19,055 bases of DNA from Planctomycetaceae bacterium (lineage in GTDB: Bacteria; Planctomycetota; Planctomycetia; Pirellulales; UBA1268): assembly GCA_005789975.1 (NCBI GenBank), contig SXWC01000110.1, positions 1-19,055 of the forward strand, read 5' to 3'. The number at the start of each line of letters is the position of its first letter. Within the stretch, counting starts at the first letter, position 1. The position numbers and the translations under genes are program-made. A model generated the notes under the pieces. That model was not told the DNA's origin, did not search any database, and worked only from the letters and a program-made list of their open reading frames with translations. Of this stretch, positions 7,304 to 14,452 are shown piece after piece.

Positions 7304-7949
7304 GATCGTGATGCCGGTGCGCAACGTCACCGCCTACATGGAGGAGGCCATCGATTCGGTCTTCGACCAGATCGACGCCGCACCGCGGCTGATCGTCGTG
7401 GATGCCGGGAGCGACGTGCCGGTCGTCCTCCCGCCACGGTATCGAAGCCATCCCCACGTGGCGCTCATCCGCAGCGAGACCGGTCTCAATGCCGGGGGGG
7501 CGCGAAACCTCGGCGTGCGATCGGGCGACGCCGGGTATCTGGCGTTTCTCGACGCCGACGACCGCTGGCCGGCGACCCGCACCCGCGACCTCGTGGCGGC
7601 GCTGCGCTCGAGCGGCGGCGATGCGGCGCTGGGGCAGGTCCGGCATTTCGCGGCCCCGGGACCGATGTCGCTGCACGTGCCCGCGGAACTGCGGCCCGCC
7701 TACGCCGCCGGCGGCCTGCTCCTGCCGTGGGCGACATGGCGGCGGGTCGGCCCGTTCGATGCGGAACTCCGCACCGGGGAGTTCATCGAGTGGTACACGC
7801 GGTTTCAGGGGCTGGGCCTGAAGGAGACGGTCATCGACACGGTGACGCTCGAACGGCGGGTGCATGCGGCGAGCACGACGGCGACGCAGCGCATTGACCG
7901 CAGCGAATACCTCAAGGTGGTGCGGGCATGGATGAATCGGAACGGCTGA
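7287..7949 (+). CDS. Second GT2-like glycosyltransferase, degenerate DDG motif
   Basis: A 220-residue GT-A type protein. VEIVMPVRNVTAYMEEAIDS opens the fold. The usual DDGS motif is VDAGSD (residues 38-43), with the second aspartate replaced by alanine. GLNAGGARNLGVRSG and FLDADDRW (DxD at 89-91) are intact. The C-terminal half has PFDAELRTGEFIEWYTR, comparable with the acceptor-site region of its neighbour. GGGAGG (7271-7276) lies ten bases before the ATG at 7287, supporting this start inside the previous gene. The gene overlaps the following nucleotidyltransferase by 22 bases. The two GT2 genes may have arisen by duplication and diverged; the altered motif may reduce or change donor binding. 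Confidence 0.83.
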   Translation: MPTTVEIVMPVRNVTAYMEEAIDSVFDQIDAAPRLIVVDAGSDVPVVLPPRYRSHPHVALIRSETGLNAGGARNLGVRSGDAGYLAFLDADDRWPATRTRDLVAALRSSGGDAALGQVRHFAAPGPMSLHVPAELRPAYAAGGLLLPWATWRRVGPFDAELRTGEFIEWYTRFQGLGLKETVIDTVTLERRVHAASTTATQRIDRSEYLKVVRAWMNRNG

Positions 7950-9427
7950 TCTGTCGGGCGGCGCTGGCCGGGCCCCGCGAGGCCCTGGACGCCTGGCGGG
8001 CGTGGCGGGCGGCGCACGATCCCGCCACGGCGTCGGACATCCTCGCTTGGGCGGGTGGATACATCGCGCGGCATCTCCGCGGTCTTTCCGCCGGCGATCC
8101 CTATCTGGAAGGCATCTCCCGCCATCATTGGATGAGCAACAGCCGCAAGCTCGCCCGGGCGGCTCTGGTGCTTCGCCCGCTCGCCCGGCGGTTTCCGCTC
8201 CTCCTGCTCAAGAGCTTCGGCCTGGGGAGCGATCCCGATGCCTGGCGGGTGCGGCCGCTCGCCGACATCGACTTCTCCATCCCGCGCGACAGGGCCGAAG
8301 GGCTCATGCACGAACTCCTGCAGCAGGGGTTTCGTCCGCGGCTGGATCCCGACTGGACGGAACTGACCGCCCGCATCATGAATCAACGCGGCAGCTGGAA
8401 CGTGGTCCGCGACGACGTCGATCTCGACGTTCATTGGCGGGTGTTCGATCATCTCGACGATCGCACGAACGAGCGGCTCGTGCAGGCATGGAGCAGGCCG
8501 GAGAAGACGGCCTGCGGCATGGTGCACATCCTCCGCCCCGAGGCCACTCTCTGCCTCTTGGCCATCCACCACGCCCTCCAGCCCGGCCGCGGCGCCAGCG
8601 GCCTGTTCGACATCTTCGGGATGGTGGCCCACGTGGACGCCGCGGCAGCCGCCCGGCTGGCCGCTCAGACCGATGCGACCGACGCCCTCTGCGTGGCGCT
8701 CGAATCGATCCGGCAGCTCGGCGCCGAAGCCCATCCCGGTGTCGCGGGCGTCTTGTCGGCGCTGGAGGCCCGACGGGCTGTCGGTGGGACGAGGAAGCCA
8801 CGGCGGGCGGATCGGCTGGCCGGTGATACCGCGCGGGCCGCGCTGCCCTTCGCCCGCCGGCCCTTGATCCACGCCGTGTGCGCCGGCTTTCGCCACCGTC
8901 CGCGGGTGGAGCGGCTGGCCATCCGGCTGGGCGGGCCCTTGAGCCGCCACGCCATTCCGTGCGCTGGCACCGGTCGCCTCGAGATCGATCCCATGCGGGA
9001 ACCCCTGCTTGGCCCCGGCTGGCACCATCTTTTCCCCCACGACAACTGTCGCTGGGCGGGGATGCCCGATGCGCGGCTGGCCATCCGGGCTCCGGCCGGA
9101 TGCCGAGCGGCGATCACGGTGCGGCTCGTCGCCGATGCCTGGCGGAATCATGCGTTCGGCACGCTCGGACTGTTCGCCAACGGTCGCCTGATCGCGCCCG
9201 CCGACCGCGAGGCGAGCGAACTGTCGGGGATCGCGACCGCGACGATGGCCCACGGCACGGTCGAACTGACCCTGCGGTGCGTCTCGCGGCGGGCCGCGCC
9301 GCAGCGGGGCATCCTCGCGCTCCGTAATGCCCTGCTGGCCCCCGTCGAACGAATCGTGGTCGACGTGCTGCCGCCAGCCGCAGGCCGTCGGCCGGCGACC
9401 ACGCCGGCGGGAATCCACGCGGCCTGA
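7928..9427 (+). CDS. NTP_transf_5-type nucleotidyltransferase with C-terminal beta-sandwich-like domain
   Basis: A 499-residue protein. Its N-terminal part (about 60-300) matches the uncharacterised nucleotidyltransferase family PF14907. LLLLKSFGLG (91-100) replaces the usual LLKG, RPLADIDFSI (109-118) carries the two metal-binding aspartates Asp113 and Asp115, and DDVDLDVHW (162-170) supplies the third acidic residue. In pseudomycoidin-type lasso clusters a related nucleotidyltransferase modifies the phosphorylated peptide with hexoses. The C-terminal 150 residues look different. GPGWHHLFP, then RWAG, then alternating hydrophobic strands and FANGRLI resemble the GWxxxE...RW...NG beta-sandwich seen at the ends of some bacterial polysaccharide enzymes. 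AAGGTGG (7914-7920) lies seven bases before the ATG. This is the last gene of the operon; it converges with the VIT-vWA gene, leaving only 23 bases between stops. Confidence 0.82.
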   Translation: MDESERLICRAALAGPREALDAWRAWRAAHDPATASDILAWAGGYIARHLRGLSAGDPYLEGISRHHWMSNSRKLARAALVLRPLARRFPLLLLKSFGLGSDPDAWRVRPLADIDFSIPRDRAEGLMHELLQQGFRPRLDPDWTELTARIMNQRGSWNVVRDDVDLDVHWRVFDHLDDRTNERLVQAWSRPEKTACGMVHILRPEATLCLLAIHHALQPGRGASGLFDIFGMVAHVDAAAAARLAAQTDATDALCVALESIRQLGAEAHPGVAGVLSALEARRAVGGTRKPRRADRLAGDTARAALPFARRPLIHAVCAGFRHRPRVERLAIRLGGPLSRHAIPCAGTGRLEIDPMREPLLGPGWHHLFPHDNCRWAGMPDARLAIRAPAGCRAAITVRLVADAWRNHAFGTLGLFANGRLIAPADREASELSGIATATMAHGTVELTLRCVSRRAAPQRGILALRNALLAPVERIVVDVLPPAAGRRPATTPAGIHAA

Positions 9428-9450
9428 TCATCGGTGGGGGGAAGCTTGCG

Positions 9451-11859
9451 TCAGAACGGCGCGGGCTCATCGACGTCGGCGATCGTCCACCAGCGATCGG
9501 CGGTCCCGTGCTCCTCGATCACGGTGGCCAACTCGTCGAGCAGCAGCACCAGCGCCGGCCGGTCGTCCGGGAGGGCGTAGAGGCGGCCGTAGGCGGTCGC
9601 CAGCCGCTCGATGAGCGGCCTCCGCCCGGACATCGGGCCGAGCAACCCCAGGAGCCGAATCACGCCCCGCAGCAGCCGCCTCACCTTGACGGGCGTGACG
9701 TCGGCGAGCCGACCGCTCCGTGGCTTCGCCCGCGCGACGAGGGCTTTCGCACGCTCGAAGACGACAGCCGACTTATCGGGGGCAGGCACACGGCCCGGCT
9801 CCGGCCCTTCGTCAGGGCAAAGAAAAGCTCGTTCGAAGAAATGCATCTCATACGCATCTTGCGACGGCATCTGATTGAACGTCATCGAGCGCATGTATCG
9901 GCAGACATCCACCGGCTGCATGATCCGCCGGGGCGGCCGATCGGGTCTCGAGCCGGGATCGCGGTCGTCGATCGCCACCAAGGCGGTGAATCGGCAGAGC
10001 ACTCCGAACGAGGTGGAGAGGGCCACGAGACGCCGCTCCAGCTCTTCATGGCCTTCGTGAAGCATGGCATACCGGTCCTCGAGCTGCCGCAGCATCCCCT
10101 TGGCCCACATGCTGCCGAGCCCGCGCACGGTCCCTGGAGCACAGGCCGCGGACTCCTGCCAATCGCCTCCCGTGACATGTCGGCCATGCACGCGAATCCT
10201 CCCCGCCGACGTGGCATTCCGGTACCGTCCCCGAAGCACGAGCGGCACGCCGGCCTGCAGGTCGGGAATCCGGCCGGGCACGACCGAGCCCTCGACCACG
10301 TCGATCCCATCCCCCTCGATGGTGATGCCGGTGACGAGCGGCGCGTGAAGTCGGGCGTGGATGCGGTCCATCACCTCGTCGAGCCGGTCCTCGCTCTCGA
10401 CCAGTTCAACCTGCCCACCACTGGCGTCGGCCATGCGGCCGAGCAGCCCCTCGTTCACGGCGGTGTCGATCCCCACGACAAACAGGCGGATGTCGCCGAT
10501 CTTCGCCTGGAGCCTGGAAAGCACCCGATCCTCGTCTCCCACCTGGCCGTCGGTCACGAGCACGACGAATCGCTCCCTGGGGCTCTCGTCCGCAACCGCC
10601 GGCCCGCCTGCGGCGGTCGCCTGGAGATCGAAGCCTGCGGTGAGGGCGGCGGCGATCTGCGTGCCTCCACGGGCTTCCACCGTCGCGACCGACTCGAGCA
10701 GCCGCCAGCGATTGCTGTCGGTGGCGGCGACCAGGCCGGCCTCGACGCCGAGAGGTGTGACCACGTTGTCGAAGGCGATCGCTGCCACCCGGTCGTCGCC
10801 GCAGAGCGAGTCGATCATCCGGGCCACGGCCCGCCGCGCAGCCGTCATCTTCCAGCCCTCCATGCTGTCCGAGCGATCGAGCACAAACACCACGTCGCGT
10901 GGGCGTTCGACCACCCGTGCCTGCGCCGGCGGCACGATCGTGATCGCGAACGTGCCGTCGCCGGCTGCGTCGTCCGCGGCGTGCCCCGTTCCCAGCCCCG
11001 CCTGCCGGACAGCGGCGGGCTCCAGGAGCACTCCCGGCACCACGACCGTATCGGCGGCGATGGTCCAGCGCAGAATGAAATCACGATCGAGCCGCTGTTC
11101 CGGAACCACCGTGACCACCCGCGCACCAAGTTCGTCGACCTCCTCCTCGGCCGGCAGCGAGCAGGCGATGGGATCGGCCGTCGCCGTGCCGCCGGCCATC
11201 GCGGAGGGGGCGATGTGGGCGGTGATCCCCAGACGCACCGGGCTCTTGAGCCTTGGCAGCATCACGGGGGGCGAGATCCGTGAGGCATCGGGCACGAGAT
11301 CGGTGTCGGAAGCGTTGCCGTCGCCCACCGGCTCACCGTCGAGGGCCACGCCGGGGCAGTACCGTGGAGCCACCACGAGCGGAAAGCGATAGGTGGCCTC
11401 GAGCGAGTCGATCGCCAGCGGCGCCACGAGTGCGAACTCCACGCGGGCGGCAGATCGAGCCGGGATGTTGCCCACCCGGAGCGTGAAGACGTCGGGCCGC
11501 TCCTGCTCGGCGATCGCCGCTCGCCGGCCATTCGCAAGGGCCTCGTCGTAGTCCTGCCGTGCCTTCTGCCGTTCGTCGATCCTGCCGAAGATCGTGACGC
11601 CGGCCACCACCATCCGAAACCCGGTGACGGCCGCCCGCGGTGGCAGCGGAAACACGTAGGTCGCCTCGAGCGTCTCGTCGAACACGTTCACGAACTGCTG
11701 CTTCACGGTGGTGTGGGCCGTGAGGCCGTCGATCCACACGTCCACGTCGAGCGACCGCAGCGGCAGACTGCCGCGGCTGGTGTCGATCGTGCCGAATCCG
11801 GTCTCGGCGGCAACGCCCATGAGATCGGTCATTTCGTCGGGCGTGAGCGAGCGGATCAT
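9451..11859 (-). CDS. VIT and vWA domain protein
   Basis: An 802-residue protein without a signal peptide. Residues about 25-165 form a VIT (vault/inter-alpha-trypsin) domain, with DVWIDGLTAHTTVKQQF, a VFPLPPRAAVTGFRM strand pair and ERQKARQDYDEAL. Residues about 320-500 are a von Willebrand A domain with a full MIDAS: Asp328-Ser330-Ser332 (DRSDS), Thr400 in GGT, and Asp437 in VTDG. Some 300 residues follow, helix-rich and less conserved, with a polar segment before the C-terminus. VIT-vWA proteins are common in planctomycetes and are thought to act in metal-dependent protein contacts, but no firm function is known. The start overlaps the MerR-like stop as ATGA, with TGAGG seven bases upstream, so it is probably translated by coupling and co-regulated by that protein. 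Confidence 0.88.
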   Translation of the reverse strand: MIRSLTPDEMTDLMGVAAETGFGTIDTSRGSLPLRSLDVDVWIDGLTAHTTVKQQFVNVFDETLEATYVFPLPPRAAVTGFRMVVAGVTIFGRIDERQKARQDYDEALANGRRAAIAEQERPDVFTLRVGNIPARSAARVEFALVAPLAIDSLEATYRFPLVVAPRYCPGVALDGEPVGDGNASDTDLVPDASRISPPVMLPRLKSPVRLGITAHIAPSAMAGGTATADPIACSLPAEEEVDELGARVVTVVPEQRLDRDFILRWTIAADTVVVPGVLLEPAAVRQAGLGTGHAADDAAGDGTFAITIVPPAQARVVERPRDVVFVLDRSDSMEGWKMTAARRAVARMIDSLCGDDRVAAIAFDNVVTPLGVEAGLVAATDSNRWRLLESVATVEARGGTQIAAALTAGFDLQATAAGGPAVADESPRERFVVLVTDGQVGDEDRVLSRLQAKIGDIRLFVVGIDTAVNEGLLGRMADASGGQVELVESEDRLDEVMDRIHARLHAPLVTGITIEGDGIDVVEGSVVPGRIPDLQAGVPLVLRGRYRNATSAGRIRVHGRHVTGGDWQESAACAPGTVRGLGSMWAKGMLRQLEDRYAMLHEGHEELERRLVALSTSFGVLCRFTALVAIDDRDPGSRPDRPPRRIMQPVDVCRYMRSMTFNQMPSQDAYEMHFFERAFLCPDEGPEPGRVPAPDKSAVVFERAKALVARAKPRSGRLADVTPVKVRRLLRGVIRLLGLLGPMSGRRPLIERLATAYGRLYALPDDRPALVLLLDELATVIEEHGTADRWWTIADVDEPAPF

Positions 11860-12566
11860 GAGCGAGCCTCAGTGCGTGGCCGAGTGGATGAAGGGGCTTT
11901 AACCGGGGAAGGCTCGGCCGCACTGCCGGCAGCACACGACGACAGGAGTTCGATCAAGGGCCGGGCCAGCTTCCCCACGGCCACGGCTTCGGCGGCGGTG
12001 AGCGGGCGGCCGTTCCAGAGAAGGGCCACGCTGCCGGCAAGCGTGAGCGTCTGCAGAGCGCCGTTCGCCAGTGGGGCCGGCACAGCGGCGGACACATCCG
12101 CCGGTCGGTGTTTCCAGAAGGCCGTGGCGGGCCTGGGTGCGGCGTCGAGGGTCGGCGAGAGGGCCGCGGTCAGCCGGGCGGCGTTCGCTTTGGAGCGGGC
12201 GGCCGTGGCGGCGGCGATCAGGCTGTCGAGGTTCTTGAGCGAGATGCCGGCGGCCCGTGCCAGTTCGGCATCGGTCCTGCCGGCCAGGGCCTGCTGGATG
12301 TCGGTGAGCGGGAGGGCCGCGGCCTGCAGCTTCTTGATGGCCGCCAACTGGGCCACGTGCCGCCTCGTGAAGAGTGCGGTACGGCCGCGAAAGGCGGCGG
12401 GCCGCTCGACCATGCCGAGGGTCTGGTACCAGCGAATGGTGCGGGCGTCTGGCACCTGCCGCACCCGGCCGCTCCGGACCCCTTCGTACCCGCTGCCGAG
12501 GGCCTCGGCGACGAGCGTGGCGAGTTCCGTGATCGTGATTTCAGCCGGCTGATTCGTGGGTGCCAT
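11856..12566 (-). CDS. MerR-like transcriptional regulator
   Basis: A 236-residue protein. Residues about 40-95 form a MerR-type winged helix: ARTIRWYQTLGMVERPAAFR, then GRTALFTRRHVAQLAAIKKL, then a helix with ALPLTDIQQAL. The C-terminal part is alanine-rich and helical and has no recognised ligand domain; there is no cysteine cluster like those of metal sensors. The start is the ATG at 12566, placed right behind a strong promoter. There is no Shine-Dalgarno sequence, suggesting a leaderless message. It overlaps the VIT-vWA gene by four bases and probably regulates that two-gene operon, including itself, through the tandem repeats in its own promoter. The ligand is unknown. Confidence 0.82.
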   Translation of the reverse strand: MAPTNQPAEITITELATLVAEALGSGYEGVRSGRVRQVPDARTIRWYQTLGMVERPAAFRGRTALFTRRHVAQLAAIKKLQAAALPLTDIQQALAGRTDAELARAAGISLKNLDSLIAAATAARSKANAARLTAALSPTLDAAPRPATAFWKHRPADVSAAVPAPLANGALQTLTLAGSVALLWNGRPLTAAEAVAVGKLARPLIELLSSCAAGSAAEPSPVKAPSSTRPRTEARS

Positions 12567-12571
12567 GCGAT

Positions 12572-12597
12572 TATCATACAGTGTTATCCTACAGTGT
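12572..12597 (-). repeat. Tandem 13-bp operator-like repeats
   Basis: TATCATACAGTGT (12572-12584) is followed directly by TATCCTACAGTGT (12585-12597), differing at one base. They fill the space between the -35 and -10 boxes and overlap both. Each unit holds an ACAGTGT core with ACA-TGT symmetry. The position suggests autoregulation by the MerR-like protein. MerR proteins usually bind a palindrome in a 19-20 bp spacer, so direct repeats over a 16-bp spacer would be a different arrangement. Confidence 0.6.
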
Positions 12598-12600
12598 CAA
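12573..12600 (-). promoter_or_regulatory. Sigma-70-like promoter, probably leaderless
   Basis: On the minus strand TTGACA (12600-12595) and TATGAT (12578-12573) are separated by 16 bases, the best promoter match in the window. The -10 box ends only six bases before the MerR-like ATG, so transcription should start at or within a base or two of the start codon. Confidence 0.7.
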
Positions 12601-12702
12601 TCCATCGATGGGGCAGGGCAACATCCCCGGGAGAAAGCGGGGCCATCCGTGGGGCGGGTCGAGCATCGGCGCCGCCTGCCGCCTGCTGCCTTGAAACAAC
12701 CG

Positions 12703-12718
12703 CGGGGTGTTTGCCCCG
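12703..12718 (-). terminator. Weak hairpin after the PQQ-propeller gene
   Basis: CGGGG and CCCCG pair around a 6-base loop, starting 11 bases after the stop codon at 12729 on the minus strand. The following bases (CGGTTGTTT) are only mildly T-rich, so termination would be inefficient. The rest of the 162-base gap down to the MerR-like start holds nothing else recognisable apart from the promoter described separately. Confidence 0.35.
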
Positions 12719-12728
12719 AATCGCAGGC

Positions 12729-13988
12729 TCAGGGGGCAACGAACCGGAACAGGCGCTGCTCGCCGCGGACGAAGAGCGAATCACCCGCTGGGGACGGCGT
12801 GGCATCGACGCCCTCGCCGACGTCGTTTTCGGCGACCACGTTCAGCCGGGGGCCGTCGTCGATCACGGTAATCCGGCCGCTGCGGTCGGTGAGGTAGACG
12901 TGCCCCCCGGCGGCCACGGGCGAGGCGTAGGTGCGGGCCACACCCGGCACCCGCGTGGTCTCGTAGTGCGGGTCGCCCGTGTTCGCGTCGATGCAGGTCA
13001 GGAGTCCACTCTTCTCCTTGTAGTAGAAAAGGCGGCCGTGCGAGAGCAGGGGGGAGGCGACGTCCGGCGTTCCTGCCTGCCTCGTCCAGAGCACGTGCGG
13101 GGTTCCCTTCAGGTCGCCGCGGCCGGCGAGATCGAAGCCGCCCAAAAAGGCCCCGCGGAACCCGCTGCCGATGAACGCCTTTCCATCGGCAGACACCGCC
13201 GAGGCGCAGGGCCGCTGCGTCTGGCCGCCGCACCGCCAGAGTTCGCGGCCCGTGGCGAGATCGTAGCCGCGGGCGGCATTCTCACCGTTCATCACCACCT
13301 GCTTGGTGCCACCCGCGTCGGCCACGACGAGCGGCGTGGCCCAGCAGGTGGGCTCGTCGCGGGGCGTCTCCCAGATGGTCTTCCCCGTTCGCTTGTCGAC
13401 CGCGATGAGCATCGAAGGGCCTTCGTGATCCCAGGGCACGACGATCATCTCGCCGGCCAATGTCGGCGAAGATCCCTCGCCGAAGCCATGGCGAACCGTC
13501 ATGTCGCCGAAATCGCGGCTCCAGAGGGGCGCGCCGGCCACGGTGAAGCAGTGCAGGCCGCGGGATCCGAAGTGGGCGTAAACCCGCTCGCCGTCGGTGC
13601 AGGGCGAGGCCGAGGCAAACCCGTTGGTCTCGTGGGTGCCCTCGTGCGGCACGGCCTTCACGCACGACCGCGACCAGACCTCGCGGCCGGTCTCGCGGTC
13701 GATGCAGAGGAGCCGAAAGTCGAGCATGCCCGCCTCGCCCTCCACGGGCACGGCCGTGGTCACGAACACGAGGTCGCCCATGATCACCGGCGACGACGAA
13801 CCGCGGCCGGGAATCTCGACCTTCCAGCGCAGGTTGCGATCGGCACCGAACTCGACCGGTGGCTTCGCGGTGAGCGACACCCCGTTGCCGTCATCGCCCC
13901 GCCAGTGCGGCCAGTCGGCCAGCGCAAGGTGCGACACGGCAGTGAATGCGAGCACCGCCAGCAATGAATCATGGCGAACGAATCGCAT
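12729..13988 (-). CDS. Secreted PQQ-like beta-propeller repeat protein
   Basis: A 419-residue exported protein. The ATG at 13988 is chosen because GGGAG lies about eight bases upstream and the signal peptide (LLAVLAFTAVSHLALA-D) then sits at the N-terminus; in-frame starts further upstream add a non-hydrophobic leader. The mature protein begins DWPHWRGDDGNGVS, the typical opening of planctomycete PQQ-repeat proteins. Propeller blades are visible as recurring units: LLCIDRETGREVWSRS, LIAVDKRTGKTIWETP, GYDLATGRELWRC and LTCIDANTGDPHY. The fold is shared with BamB and with quinoprotein dehydrogenases. The latter need PQQ-binding and calcium-binding residues that I cannot identify here, so an enzyme role is unproven. 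It probably acts in the periplasm. Confidence 0.87.
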   Translation of the reverse strand: MRFVRHDSLLAVLAFTAVSHLALADWPHWRGDDGNGVSLTAKPPVEFGADRNLRWKVEIPGRGSSSPVIMGDLVFVTTAVPVEGEAGMLDFRLLCIDRETGREVWSRSCVKAVPHEGTHETNGFASASPCTDGERVYAHFGSRGLHCFTVAGAPLWSRDFGDMTVRHGFGEGSSPTLAGEMIVVPWDHEGPSMLIAVDKRTGKTIWETPRDEPTCWATPLVVADAGGTKQVVMNGENAARGYDLATGRELWRCGGQTQRPCASAVSADGKAFIGSGFRGAFLGGFDLAGRGDLKGTPHVLWTRQAGTPDVASPLLSHGRLFYYKEKSGLLTCIDANTGDPHYETTRVPGVARTYASPVAAGGHVYLTDRSGRITVIDDGPRLNVVAENDVGEGVDATPSPAGDSLFVRGEQRLFRFVAP

Positions 13989-14091
13989 GTTTTGGCTCCC
14001 ATGTGGCGGCGGTGAATCGCCCACCACCTCCGACTCAGCCTACCCCATCCCCCCGTGATGCTCGAAAACCGTCGAGCGGGATGTCAGACGC

Positions 14092-14360
14092 TCCACGGCA
14101 CAAAGCCGCACACTGGCTCGTCCCGGGCCGCACGCGAGAGTCCACGCACCGAATCACCGGCTGCGGAAAGCCGTGACGGCACTCGGCCAAAGGGAACGTC
14201 GGCACGCGGGGCGATGCCGCGAGGGGCGAGCATGAGAGCGACGGGCAGGGTGCTGGCGATCGACCGGCAGACGACGGTGGCCACCGAACTGCCCCTCCAG
14301 ATCGCCTGCGACCGCGACATCTTTCCAAAGTGGCCCGACGGGCTGCCCGCGATCGACGTG
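14092..14360 (+). pseudogene. Collapsed remnant of an IS91-like transposase (plus orientation)
   Basis: No intact ORF is left, but three blocks in different frames match the transposase at 15587-16581. Block one (about 14092-14146) reads PRHKAAHWLVPGRTRESTH against PRHKAANWVGPSRSRKSTR. Block two (about 14140-14240) reads VHAPNHRLRKAVTA and then, one frame on, KGNVGTRGDAARGEH, against VFAPNHKLRRAVTA and KGNVGKRGDAA...GEH. Block three (about 14290-14360) reads LQIACDRDIFPKWPDGLPAI, against the family's C-terminal end (DELPVIDI in the other copy). The DNA of block two is also clearly alike, for example around CCGTGACGGCAC and GGCGATGCCGCG. At least two internal deletions join the blocks, the first at a short ACCG match. 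It sits just upstream of the EF-hand gene. Confidence 0.7.
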
Positions 14361-14452
14361 CCTCTCTTGCGGCGGCCAAAGGTTCGAGGAACAATAATCA
14401 CAGAAACGCCGAACATACGGGTGTGCGGTCACTTGCTCACAGGAGATTCTCC

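Noticed and set aside
12572..12597. The tandem repeats as a CarH-type (B12 photoreceptor) operator
   Set aside because: Both share a TACA core in direct repeats, but the preceding T expected two bases before it is absent, the unit is 13 rather than 11 bases, and the regulator shows no cobalamin-binding domain.
12108..13967. Long plus-strand open frame opposite the MerR-like and PQQ-propeller genes
   Set aside because: It is antisense to two recognised genes and to the promoter between them, with no domain content.
14060..14077. Six-base stem (GCTCGA/TCGAGC) just upstream of the collapsed transposase remnant
   Set aside because: It is short and common in GC-rich DNA, and nothing places it at an element boundary.
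14330..14452. Upstream ATG start for the EF-hand gene
   Set aside because: It would start within transposase-remnant DNA and add 41 charged residues before the signal peptide. GTG 14453 has a good ribosome binding site.
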